A stretch of 10,456 nt of DNA from Alangreenwoodia sp964438605 (GCA_964438605.1 CAYTKT010000061.1:1-10456), one strand, 5' to 3'; positions 1 through 7,905 are shown, numbered from the stretch's first letter. Notes: generated by a model not told the origin, from the letters alone. Translations and numbers: made by a program.

Positions 1-2
1 GC

Positions 3-3000
3 CGCGTAATTGCGCTTCTGATGACGTTTCTGATGGTGTTCTCCGGATTTGGAGGTATGACGGTATTTGCAGGAGATGGAGAAACGAATGAAGATACCTC
101 GGAAGATCTTAAAAATCTGGATAACTATGATTATGTAATAGATATCTCGAAAGGTGAGTATCCTGATTTCGGGAAAGATCTGTTAACCCAACGGGGTGCG
201 GAATATGATCCGACCGGCGGTACATGGGATGTTGATCCGAAAGAACTCCTGACGATTGACGAGAACGGTTCCGCGAAGGGCTTAAAAGAGGGCGAAGTAA
301 CGGTAACTTTCACGCCGGATTCTCCGGTATCTGGCAGTTCTGATGAGTTGAAAGCACCCGAAACGCCGGATATTCCTTCCACAGACGACACGGAGTCAAC
401 TCAGAACAATGATGTGGATAATGGGAGCAATGCCGATAATGACGTCGCAGATTCTGATGATGTTGTTGCCGCACCGGAAAATGCGGACAGTCCGGGAGAC
501 GAAGGCCTTTCGATTCCTGCTCCTGAAACAAACAGAACGGAGACAGCGGCTTCTGACGAAGATGTCGAAGATGTCATTGAACCGGAAACGACTGAAGTGG
601 AAGACGTTCAGGCAAAGACCTCTGAAACAGACCACGCGGTCGTGGCGACTTTAGCTGCCACGGGATCCGGGACCAAGTATACGACACTCAGCGAGAGTGA
701 AGTTGAAAAACCGGAATCACTGACATGGTCTGTCTATGTTGGCAATTACGGGACGATGCAGATTGCCGAAGTAGCAACCTTAGAAGCATTAGAATCAGAA
801 ATCGAGAATGCTGATGGGCCTATACAAATTAATGTAACATCAACTATCCAGATACAACAAGATGTTACGTTAGACAATTCTAATGTGACCATTACTCGTA
901 ACAACTCAAGCTATGCAATCTTTGAAGTTGAATCTAAAGGATGTTTGACACTGTTAAACATCACACTGGATGGTGCGCGTGATTTCAATGACGATGGCAC
1001 GTTTGAAAAAAGCATTGAAGGACAGAATACTTCCCCTGTTCAGGTTGAAAGCGGCGGAACGTTGAATCTGAATACGGGCGCGACTGTGCAGAATTTCACC
1101 GCGGGGAAATTTGGCGGCGGTCTGCATGGAGCAGCCGGCAGTACGATAAATCTTAACGGCGGCAGCGTTTCGCATAACCAAACCACGGAAAAAGCTGAAA
1201 ATGTAGAAACAGACTTTGGTGGCGGCGGAATCTACACGCATGGAACTCTTAACTTTGAAAGTGGTTCAGTAAGTGGAAACGTGTCAGCCGGAGCCGGCGG
1301 AGGAATTTATCTGGATGGCGGCAAACCGAATACTAATAAAGCTTATACTAAAGCCGGTGGTTCTGATGATACAAAACTGCCAGAAAATACAGACTCAGAA
1401 ACGTCTGTATTTAACATGACCGGCGGGACAATTAGTAATAACACCGCTACATCGAGTGAAGGCGGCGGAATATATTCCGAGAGTCAGAATGCTACGATTA
1501 CAGGTGGAGAGATTGTTGGCAATACAACGAAAACCACCTATGATTTTGGCGGCGGCGGTATCTTTATCGAATCGACCGGTGTTATGACAATTCACAATGT
1601 ATTGATCACACAAAATACTGCAAACACCTATGGTGGCGGTGTGGCGGGTTGTACAAATGGTTCCATTTATGCAGTTTCCCTGAAAGGTTCCGCAATCTTT
1701 GACAATACAGCAAAAAGACAGGGGGGAAACGGTTATTACGGATATAGTCCGGCAAATCCTTGGGAACAGGCCTATATGGGGCAATATATACAGGCTTGCG
1801 AAAAGCATAAAAAAAAGAAACAGACAACTACGGTTGGAACAATACCGGAACTGAACCAAGACGATAACAAGGGTTGGCAAGATTATTACTGTGCCAGGGA
1901 AAGTATCATTTACGATTATATGTTGGGCGGCGGCAGTTCGAAGTGGTCAGGCACATGGGCTACGGAGCACGATGGCTCATGTCACGTGAACCATACCACC
2001 AATGTAAAAACTTTTGATGGAGATGTTGGATATCATATCACAGCTGTAGAACAAAATAAAACGATACAAAAAGGTGGACACCAAAGGGCTGTAGGTCTGA
2101 TGGGTCTGACCGCAAATCCATCTCCTATTGATAAAGATAACGCAACACAAGTTGCAGAGGTTAAAATCAGCGGAAACACATCTGGAACAAATGGCGGAGG
2201 TATCACCTGCAACGGTACGCTTAATCTGGGTGAATTCAGCGAAACTACTGCAGATGGTAATATAAACGTGCCGTTAAAAGCTGAAAAGAACGTAACCGAC
2301 AGTGACGGTAACAAGAACTATGACCTAAACGAGGGCGAGTTCAGCTTTGGACTGTATAACAACGAATCTTGTGATACCGGACCCATTCTGACAACACACA
2401 ATGAATCAGATGGTACCATTACGTTCAATTTGAATAAGGAAAATTTAGGGTTTGACGCTGATACTAAAGATGGAAATCACACAAGTACTTTCTATATGAA
2501 AGAAATTCCGGGGGAAGGCCCATATGTTTACGATGACAGCGTATATAAAGTTGACATTACAATTAACCAACAAACAACTACAGAAACATTAGACAATAAA
2601 AATGACGTATATAAGACAATAACCACGCGGAATTACCACCATGTCTCTACAAACATCTGGAAACTAGAAAACGGTAATGATAATGAATCGTTACAAAACA
2701 TAATTTTCACAAACACCAAACTTTCAGATTTACAAGTAACCAAAAAGGTGACAAAAGGGGAAGGCAGTTCAGAAGCACCTGAGAACGACGTATTTACGTT
2801 GGATGTACAGATTGGACAACCTGATTTGGAAAATGCAGAACCTAAAGAATATGACGCGACGCACAATGAAGACAATGAAATTGACCTTGGAGGCCTCGTC
2901 AAATTTCCGAACGGTGTTCATTACAATGTGAAATTAAAAGCGAACCAGACTGTCACTTTTAAAAACATTCCGGTAGGAACTGCCTATACAGTAGAAGAAC

Positions 3001-5534
3001 AGAAAAATAAAAACCTTCCAGATTACGAAATGGACATCGACGAGAGCATGGAGTTAACAGGTAAGATTGACGATACGCTTGTGACGGCTACTGTTATAAA
3101 CAAGTATTTTAAGTCAGAACTTACTGAAATTGAGGTGCATAAAAATTGGGAAGATGCTTCAGCTGACGTCTTTCCAACATCCATTACGGTAGAGTTGCTT
3201 CGGGATGGAGTTTCTATTCTGGATAATGAAACCGAGGGCCGGACACTTGCGACACTTTCTGCAAATACCAATTGGAAAGCTATATTTAGAAACCTCCCTA
3301 AGTGGAACTCAGAAGGCAATCTATACCAATACACCGTGAAAGAAATAAGCATCGATTACGATGGTGAGGGGATTGCTGCAGGAGAAAGAATGGAAAATTC
3401 CAATCTCATTAAGGTTTACGGAAACCATTATGTAGGTGACAGCAACAATAACGATCAAAGAGAAGTCCTTGGCGGCTGGTTCATCAATGACGGTGAAAGC
3501 AACGTAACTTATAGTGACAAAGAAGCTGGCCCTTCGGTGGGCAGCGCGACGATCACAAACACATGGGTTCCGGCAAAAGACATCGGAAAGGCTGCGTTCG
3601 CCATCAAAAAAATTGATGCCGATAATGAAACCGAAACCCCTGTTCTGGGTGTAACATTCAGTCTCACCAAAAATAGTGATGACGATAACACATCTGATTC
3701 CAATTTGTTTCCTGCCACTACTGTAACGACAAATGAGTATGGAAAAGCTACATTTGAAGGATTGACTAATGGAACGTATATCTTGAAAGAAATAAGCGCT
3801 CTTGGCGCCTACGGCAACCCGGAAAACTTAACCGATAAGACGTGGACGGTTGAGGTAAATTACGCTGGCGGAGATAAGAACACGCTCATCAGTGTTGAAG
3901 GTGATGATGGAAACAAACCAGAGGGATTTAAATGGACTAACACATGGGAGAGCGAAGTGAAGGTTGATGGCGTTGCCGGGATTTTGACGGTGAAAAACAC
4001 AATCAAAAAATCCGATCTCAAACTCCAAAAGGTCGTCCAGCTCAACGGGGACAATGTCATCGACGAGAATGGTAATATCACCAGCGAGGACGCGAAAGAT
4101 CTGTTGAAAGATGTTAAATTTACGTTCCATATTACTGGCACGGCTGAAAACGGCGTGGATGTGGATAAGACGGCTGTATTGAATGACGAGAACAACTGGA
4201 CCGATATCGTAGAAAATCTGCCATATGGTGTATACACCATTACAGAAGAGGATGCAGACCTTGAAAACTTTGATGCGGTAGGAACAACATACTCCGGCGA
4301 TGGTATCGTATCGAATAACGACGGCACCTGGACGGTTGATCTCAGAAAAGGCAATAACACTCCTGATTTAAAAGTTGTCGCTGCAAACGCTTACCGCAAT
4401 AAACTCGGCAGTCTGTCTCTCAGTAAAACTGTCAGCGGAAACCAAGGCGATCAGAATCGTGAATGGCATTTCCATGTTGCTCTGAAAGCACCTGGTGATT
4501 ATGTGACGTTAGCAGACACTTACACATGGCATTATCAGAATGCAGACGGAACGACGGGTGAGACAGCTGAAATCACGAAAACCGAAGAAACAACGGACGA
4601 CGGCTACACTGTATATAAAGGACTGATTTTGAAACATGGCCAGACGGCGGTTGTCGAAGAAATTCCAGTAGGCACAGCTTATAAGGTCATTGAGGCAGAA
4701 GCAAATCAAGAAAGTTATACGACTTCCGATACAGACAATGACAGTCAAATCGCAGAGGGAGAAAATGTTGTAAGTTTCCTTAACCGGAAAAATATTCCTG
4801 TACATAATAAAACCCATTTGACTGTCGTAAAGCGCTGGGCAAACGATATCGGGATAGAGCGTCCTGCGGAAATTACGGTTCAACTCTTAAAAGATGGCGT
4901 GATAGACAGCACGGTTACACTCAGTGCGTCGAGTAACTGGACGCATACGTGGGATAATCTGGATACCGGACATGAATGGACGGTGGGTGAGATAAATGTA
5001 CCGGACGGTTATACTTCTTCCGCAAAGTACAGCAGCGATAAAACGCTGGTCACGGTGACGAATACGTACACGACGACAACGAATATTCCGGATGATGAAA
5101 CGCCGCTTTCGGATACACCAGATACCCCAGAGGAGCCACCCGTCGATCTTAAAGAACCAGAGGTTCCACTCTCAGACACCCCGGAGGAACCAACCGCCGA
5201 TCTTGAGGAACCGACTGTCAATCTTGAGGAACCGGAGGTTCCACTCTCAGACACCCCGGAGGAACCGACTGTCGAGCTTGACGAACCGGACGTTCCGCTA
5301 GCACCGGCAATTCCAGAAGAACCGATCATAAACCTGGAAGACACGGTTCCGCTTGCGCCGTCAGCACCGGAAACCGTTCAGATTCCGGACGAAGCGACGC
5401 CGCTTGCAGATGCGTCTCCGAAGACGGGCGACGATTCGATGACAGGTCTTTGGGCTTTGCTCAGTCTGATGTCTCTGCTCCTTTTGTGCATCGTGGTATA
5501 TGCCCTGGTACGCAGAAAACACAAAAAACAGTAA
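3..5534 (+). CDS. Giant LPXTG-type surface adhesin, beta-helix plus Cna-B/SpaA stalk (5' partial)
   Basis: A wall-anchored surface protein, probably an adhesin. The frame is open to the left edge, so the true start lies upstream; residues here count from the ATG at 21. The first ~25 residues are the hydrophobic core of a signal peptide ending VFAG. Then: BIG2-like domain (~45-102), Asp/Glu/Thr-rich linker (~103-215), and a parallel beta-helix (~250-740) with seven GGG[ILV] turns. A Cys/His-rich segment (~571-706) interrupts the helix. The stalk has a Spy0128/FctA-like isopeptide domain (~771-899), a DUF7601-like module (~900-1030), Cna-B (~1032-1183), SpaA-like (~1190-1330), another SpaA/FctA-like (~1331-1462), DUF7601-like (~1463-1592) and Cna-B (~1597-1687). 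First-strand Lys, internal Glu and final TNT/TNTY Asn fit intramolecular isopeptide bonds. A Pro/Glu repeat and SPKTG (residue 1799), membrane helix and RRKHKKQ tail end it. No sortase is in the window; the ligand is unknown. Confidence 0.93.
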   Translation, partial: RVIALLMTFLMVFSGFGGMTVFAGDGETNEDTSEDLKNLDNYDYVIDISKGEYPDFGKDLLTQRGAEYDPTGGTWDVDPKELLTIDENGSAKGLKEGEVTVTFTPDSPVSGSSDELKAPETPDIPSTDDTESTQNNDVDNGSNADNDVADSDDVVAAPENADSPGDEGLSIPAPETNRTETAASDEDVEDVIEPETTEVEDVQAKTSETDHAVVATLAATGSGTKYTTLSESEVEKPESLTWSVYVGNYGTMQIAEVATLEALESEIENADGPIQINVTSTIQIQQDVTLDNSNVTITRNNSSYAIFEVESKGCLTLLNITLDGARDFNDDGTFEKSIEGQNTSPVQVESGGTLNLNTGATVQNFTAGKFGGGLHGAAGSTINLNGGSVSHNQTTEKAENVETDFGGGGIYTHGTLNFESGSVSGNVSAGAGGGIYLDGGKPNTNKAYTKAGGSDDTKLPENTDSETSVFNMTGGTISNNTATSSEGGGIYSESQNATITGGEIVGNTTKTTYDFGGGGIFIESTGVMTIHNVLITQNTANTYGGGVAGCTNGSIYAVSLKGSAIFDNTAKRQGGNGYYGYSPANPWEQAYMGQYIQACEKHKKKKQTTTVGTIPELNQDDNKGWQDYYCARESIIYDYMLGGGSSKWSGTWATEHDGSCHVNHTTNVKTFDGDVGYHITAVEQNKTIQKGGHQRAVGLMGLTANPSPIDKDNATQVAEVKISGNTSGTNGGGITCNGTLNLGEFSETTADGNINVPLKAEKNVTDSDGNKNYDLNEGEFSFGLYNNESCDTGPILTTHNESDGTITFNLNKENLGFDADTKDGNHTSTFYMKEIPGEGPYVYDDSVYKVDITINQQTTTETLDNKNDVYKTITTRNYHHVSTNIWKLENGNDNESLQNIIFTNTKLSDLQVTKKVTKGEGSSEAPENDVFTLDVQIGQPDLENAEPKEYDATHNEDNEIDLGGLVKFPNGVHYNVKLKANQTVTFKNIPVGTAYTVEEQKNKNLPDYEMDIDESMELTGKIDDTLVTATVINKYFKSELTEIEVHKNWEDASADVFPTSITVELLRDGVSILDNETEGRTLATLSANTNWKAIFRNLPKWNSEGNLYQYTVKEISIDYDGEGIAAGERMENSNLIKVYGNHYVGDSNNNDQREVLGGWFINDGESNVTYSDKEAGPSVGSATITNTWVPAKDIGKAAFAIKKIDADNETETPVLGVTFSLTKNSDDDNTSDSNLFPATTVTTNEYGKATFEGLTNGTYILKEISALGAYGNPENLTDKTWTVEVNYAGGDKNTLISVEGDDGNKPEGFKWTNTWESEVKVDGVAGILTVKNTIKKSDLKLQKVVQLNGDNVIDENGNITSEDAKDLLKDVKFTFHITGTAENGVDVDKTAVLNDENNWTDIVENLPYGVYTITEEDADLENFDAVGTTYSGDGIVSNNDGTWTVDLRKGNNTPDLKVVAANAYRNKLGSLSLSKTVSGNQGDQNREWHFHVALKAPGDYVTLADTYTWHYQNADGTTGETAEITKTEETTDDGYTVYKGLILKHGQTAVVEEIPVGTAYKVIEAEANQESYTTSDTDNDSQIAEGENVVSFLNRKNIPVHNKTHLTVVKRWANDIGIERPAEITVQLLKDGVIDSTVTLSASSNWTHTWDNLDTGHEWTVGEINVPDGYTSSAKYSSDKTLVTVTNTYTTTTNIPDDETPLSDTPDTPEEPPVDLKEPEVPLSDTPEEPTADLEEPTVNLEEPEVPLSDTPEEPTVELDEPDVPLAPAIPEEPIINLEDTVPLAPSAPETVQIPDEATPLADASPKTGDDSMTGLWALLSLMSLLLLCIVVYALVRRKHKKQ
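21..93 (+). other. Signal peptide core of the adhesin (truncated)
   Basis: In-frame codons from position 3 read RVIALL and continue into MTFLMVFSGFGG, a long hydrophobic stretch ending in VFA followed by the polar GDGE. This is a Sec signal h-region with an AxA-like cleavage site near residues 16-18. The expected positively charged n-region and the start codon lie left of the window. The ATG at 21 sits inside the h-region and has no ribosome binding site before it, so it is not the real start. Confidence 0.75.
5094..5414 (+). repeat. Pro/Glu stalk repeats with a near-exact 38-bp direct repeat
   Basis: This part of the adhesin gene encodes a wall-spanning stalk built from PLSDTPEEP and PTVxLEEP units. 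At DNA level a 38-bp unit at 5154-5191 recurs at 5229-5266 with one mismatch, a 75-bp (25-codon) period. A more diverged copy lies at about 5098-5150 and decayed versions (VPLAP, TPLAD) follow. The period is a multiple of three, so copy-number change would lengthen or shorten the stalk without a frameshift. Confidence 0.8.
5415..5531 (+). other. Cell wall sorting signal (SPKTG, membrane helix, basic tail)
   Basis: SPKTG, a short DDSMTG spacer, about 21 hydrophobic residues and a tail RRKHKKQ form a standard sortase substrate signal. Ser replaces the usual Leu of LPXTG, a variant seen in Clostridia. Cleavage between Thr and Gly by a sortase encoded elsewhere would join the protein to peptidoglycan. 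Confidence 0.85.
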
Positions 5535-5722
5535 TTTAAAACTTCATCAAAGCTTTTCGCATCGGATATTCCAAGTGCGATCCGGAAGGGATGCCAAAAA
5601 CTGATCAGCGAAGTTTCGATTGAAGAACGGTGAAATAAATGAACAGAAAGGTGGAACGTTCTCCGAGAGACTGAAAAGAGTCAAAAAAGCAGTTTCATGC
5701 GCCGGATGGAAAAATGACCTCG
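5535..5722. other. Gene-free spacer after the adhesin
   Basis: There is no convincing gene here. There is also no clear intrinsic terminator directly after the adhesin stop: the arms TCGCA/TGCGA and CGGAT/ATCCG around 5558-5592 are short and mutually exclusive, and no T-run follows. Adhesin transcription may therefore run on into the structured region downstream. Confidence 0.5.
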
Positions 5723-5891
5723 GATTGTGTTATTGTGTCCGCGCCAAATCAGGCGCGATAACGCACTTCCGGTGCATGGAACAAAGACGGGGCGGCGCGG
5801 TGTCACCGGCCGGAGCTGCCCCGCAAATATTAAGCAGATAGGAAACGAGTCAACGCCCTCCAAGAACCCGCCGTGGTTTTTGGAGGGTGTT
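5723..5891 (+). ncRNA. Candidate structured RNA, cobalamin-riboswitch-like in part, no downstream gene
   Basis: A GC-rich stretch that folds well. An 8-bp stem (5726-5733 with 5758-5765, one G-U) encloses a 6-bp stem (5740-5745 with 5752-5757), loop AAATCA. A small stem TTCC/GGAA (5767-5770 with 5778-5781) presents GGTGCAT. A 9-bp stem (5788-5796 with 5815-5823, one G-U) encloses CGGTGTCACCG. A 17-bp hairpin (5852-5891) ends it. The order GGTGC, then GGGG, GGTG, CC, GCTGCCCCGCAA and TAAG recalls the cobalamin riboswitch core (Rfam RF00174). However, the B12-box GCCACTG and the usual 3' landmarks are missing, and no plus-strand gene follows. It could be a decayed riboswitch, a small RNA, the adhesin 3' UTR or chance. 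Direct reading supports folding potential only; identity is inference. Confidence 0.35.
5852..5891 (+). terminator. 17-bp hairpin, possible terminator
   Basis: Arms 5852-5868 and 5875-5891 pair over 17 bp with two G-U pairs and no mismatches, around a 6-nt loop CGCCGT. The hairpin is far stronger than chance, but the following TGGCGTTCAG is not a T-run, so classic intrinsic termination is uncertain. It could end adhesin transcription or the candidate RNA upstream, or shield an mRNA 3' end. Confidence 0.5.
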
Positions 5892-6164
5892 TGGCGTTCA
5901 GTGATACTTTGAGGATGGATTATTTTACTTTTTAACGTATGTATCAGTGAAGTATGGTAAAGTTGTCAGGTGTGCAGGAATATTCATCCGGTGTCACTTT
6001 TGTTAATCATATGTGACGGAAGAGGCTGTGTACGGCATATAAGCATTGTAAGCGCTGTGAGCTCCAGATGAAACAACATATAGACTGAGACATGACGGGA
6101 TTTAGTTAGGGAAAATTCGGAATTTCAAGGGCTTTAAAGCCTGATGGAACTTGATATTCTCCTT
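5892..6164. other. Gene-free spacer between convergent genes
   Basis: No coding sequence is supported on either strand. It holds a 12-nt palindrome GGCTTTAAAGCC at 6130-6141 just past the endoglucanase stop, which could form a weak terminator hairpin for that minus-strand gene, and a cre-like 14-mer at 6047-6060. Nothing else recognisable was seen. Confidence 0.5.
6047..6060. promoter_or_regulatory. cre-like (CcpA) sequence, weak call
   Basis: TGTAAGCGCTGTGA matches 12 of 14 positions of the CcpA operator consensus TGWAARCGYTWNCW as recalled. It lies about 105 bp beyond the 3' end of the endoglucanase gene and is not near any promoter visible here, so it may be a chance match. CcpA itself is not encoded in the window. 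Confidence 0.2.
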
Positions 6165-7853
6165 TTATTTTCCGGTGAAAAAGCGGGAAAAAACAAATTT
6201 TCCGGAGACGCTCAAATCGTCCTGCGTCCATGGACCGGATGAGGAAGTGCCTGGACGGAGTGCTGCGGATGTTTCGTTTTTGTCACAGAGGGACCAATTG
6301 GCCCAGCTAATTTTGCGTGAATCGAGGAAGTCAAGCCAGACTTTTGATTCGTCAAGGAATACGCCGCCGCTGCCGTCGGCGCTGCTGGTGCCCCATTCGG
6401 AAACGAAGATCGGAAGGCCGGCAGACAGAGCGCTGTCAATCCGGTCGCGCAGGAACTGACCGTGGGTTCCTGCGTAGAAGTGGCAGGTGTACATCAGATT
6501 TGTGCCACTGAGCGGATCGGTGGCCGCTGTATGGATGTCCTGGCTCCATGTGCCGCTGCCGATGAGTATGATGGAACGCGGTGCGAAGGCACGTATCGTG
6601 TCTATGATTTGCCGGGCATATGGCTTGATGTCGGCGGCCCAGCTGATATTGCCATTCGGTTCGTTGCAGATTTCAAAGAGGACAGCGGGGCTGTTTTTAT
6701 AACGCTGGGCCATTTCTGCGAAGAAAGCTACGGCTTCGTCGATATGGCTCATCGGGTTACCATCTGAGAGAATATGCCAGTCGATAATGACGTACATATC
6801 GTTTTCGACCGCCGCGTCTACAGCTGCAATGGTTTGCTGTTTGATAGCGGCGGGATTGCTCAGATAGCCGCCTTCTGCCGTATACATTGCGACACGAAAC
6901 AGGTTGGCCCCGTATAAGGCCGTAGCTTGAATTGCACCTGCCGAGGCGTATTGACCGTACCACTGGATGCCGTGAGTGCTCATACCGTGGAGAAAAACCG
7001 GAATGCCCTGCTCATTGCAGAGCTGCGTGCCATTGACCTGAAGCCAGCCGTTATGGGAAACGCCGCCCTGTACTGCGCTGACAGACGGAGCGGATGGCGG
7101 CAGAGATGACTGGGAACCGCTGTTTTGGCCGTTCTGGCTGTTTGAATTGCCAAAACTGCCGAGATTATCTTGTGTCTTGCTGTTTCCGTTCATTTTTGCG
7201 ACGGCACGCTGGATTAAGGCGCATGTTTCGGCGCGGCTCAGGCTGGATTTCGGTTTAAAGTTGCCCAGATCATCCCCCTGGACGATGCCGCTTGCGTAGG
7301 CCGCGAGGACAGTTTCATAGTAACGCCCGTCGAGTTCGGAAAAGTCACGGATTTTTTTTGATTCCGTATGATAGTCGCCTCTGGCGTCGGGGAGTATGGC
7401 TTTCATCAGTATCTTAACGGCAAGCTGGCGTGAGAGGGGCTGCTCGTACTTTTCACCCGTCGGTGGAATTTCGTCCCAGTCGTACCAACCGGCGTCAAGG
7501 GCGGCCTGCATCGTTTTGGCGGCCCAGCCGGACGTCTGTGCGGAGGCGGCGGGAGAGAGGTTTGCGCATCTGGCGGCGATTGTGACGAATTCCGAGGCGG
7601 TAATCATATTCAATGGTTTGAATGTGCCATCGGGGTATCCTATCAACCAGCCGGCCTGCGTCATTTCCAAAACTGTCCGCGCATACCAGCTGTTTGGCTC
7701 TATGTCGGGGAAGGCGCCGGCGGCGTGTCCGTCAGCCGTCGTGTCGGCGCTGGCGGATCTGCTGCCGGTGGACGAAGCGCAGGAAACGGTGAAAAACACT
7801 GTAAAAAGTGCCAAAAGGCAGGAAATAAGTGTCAAGGAAAATCGTCGCACCAT
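6165..7853 (-). CDS. Secreted SLH-domain GH5 endoglucanase (cellulase)
   Basis: 562 residues. Predicted to hydrolyse internal beta-1,4-glucosidic bonds in cellulose or related beta-glucans at the cell surface. Residues 1-24 are a signal peptide ending FFTVS before Cys25, a possible but imperfect lipobox. Three SLH domains follow (~48-95, ~110-152, ~168-218), including FPDIEPNSWY and GWLIGYPDGTFKP; SLH domains hold proteins to secondary cell wall polymers. An Asn/Ser/Gln/Gly linker (~222-262) leads to a GH5 domain (~263-562) closely resembling Bacillus Cel5A (subfamily GH5_2): GMSTHGIQWYG, VIIDWHILSDGNP, EICNEPNG, YTCHFYAGTHGQF, VSEWGTS. Predicted acid/base is Glu398 and nucleophile Glu486, so the enzyme looks intact. 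No carbohydrate-binding module or dockerin is seen. Start chosen from GGAGGAA 9-10 nt upstream. It is monocistronic and converges with the adhesin. The precise substrate (cellulose, lichenan, glucomannan) is not determinable here. Confidence 0.93.
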   Translation of the reverse strand: MVRRFSLTLISCLLALFTVFFTVSCASSTGSRSASADTTADGHAAGAFPDIEPNSWYARTVLEMTQAGWLIGYPDGTFKPLNMITASEFVTIAARCANLSPAASAQTSGWAAKTMQAALDAGWYDWDEIPPTGEKYEQPLSRQLAVKILMKAILPDARGDYHTESKKIRDFSELDGRYYETVLAAYASGIVQGDDLGNFKPKSSLSRAETCALIQRAVAKMNGNSKTQDNLGSFGNSNSQNGQNSGSQSSLPPSAPSVSAVQGGVSHNGWLQVNGTQLCNEQGIPVFLHGMSTHGIQWYGQYASAGAIQATALYGANLFRVAMYTAEGGYLSNPAAIKQQTIAAVDAAVENDMYVIIDWHILSDGNPMSHIDEAVAFFAEMAQRYKNSPAVLFEICNEPNGNISWAADIKPYARQIIDTIRAFAPRSIILIGSGTWSQDIHTAATDPLSGTNLMYTCHFYAGTHGQFLRDRIDSALSAGLPIFVSEWGTSSADGSGGVFLDESKVWLDFLDSRKISWANWSLCDKNETSAALRPGTSSSGPWTQDDLSVSGKFVFSRFFTGK

Positions 7854-7861
7854 AAGTTAAG

Positions 7862-7870
7862 TTCCTCCGG
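7862..7870 (-). promoter_or_regulatory. Ribosome binding site of the endoglucanase
   Basis: On the minus strand CCGGAGGAA precedes the ATG at 7853 with a spacer of about 8-10 nt. It supports this start; the following MVRRF plus hydrophobic stretch is a proper signal peptide beginning. Confidence 0.8.
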
Positions 7871-7878
7871 TAGTTATG

Positions 7879-7905
7879 TGTGTAAAAATTAAAATCGTTT
7901 GTCAA
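7879..7905 (-). promoter_or_regulatory. Candidate promoter of the endoglucanase gene
   Basis: A perfect -35 TTGACA lies at 7905-7900 on the minus strand, preceded by an A/T-rich stretch at about 7906-7925 that could act as an UP element. The -10 is poor: the best candidate is TACACA at 7884-7879 with a short 15-nt spacer, so full activity may need an activator or another start point. No clear operator was seen. Confidence 0.4.

Noticed and set aside
1100..1660. Recurrent GGCGGCGG DNA motif, checked as possible tandem repeats or CRISPR
   Set aside because: It reflects Gly-Gly-Gly codons at beta-helix turns with irregular spacing; it is a protein-level repeat. No CRISPR array is present in the window.
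3860..4360. 166-codon minus-strand open frame inside the adhesin gene
   Set aside because: It is an antisense shadow of the Cna-B/SpaA-like modules; its sequence is low-complexity Ser/Val/Phe with no family resemblance.
5009..5344. 111-codon minus-strand frame rich in Ser/Gly repeats
   Set aside because: It is the reverse complement of the Pro/Glu stalk repeats, so its repetitive look is inherited from the real gene.
5640..5668. T-box-like string AAGGTGGAACG
   Set aside because: The full T-box AGGGTGGNACCGCG is not matched, there is no specifier stem, and no aminoacyl-tRNA synthetase or amino acid gene follows.
5620..5841. 73-codon plus-strand open frame using a TTG start after the adhesin
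   Set aside because: There is no ribosome binding site or recognisable family, and it overlaps the stretch whose base pairing explains the sequence better as RNA.
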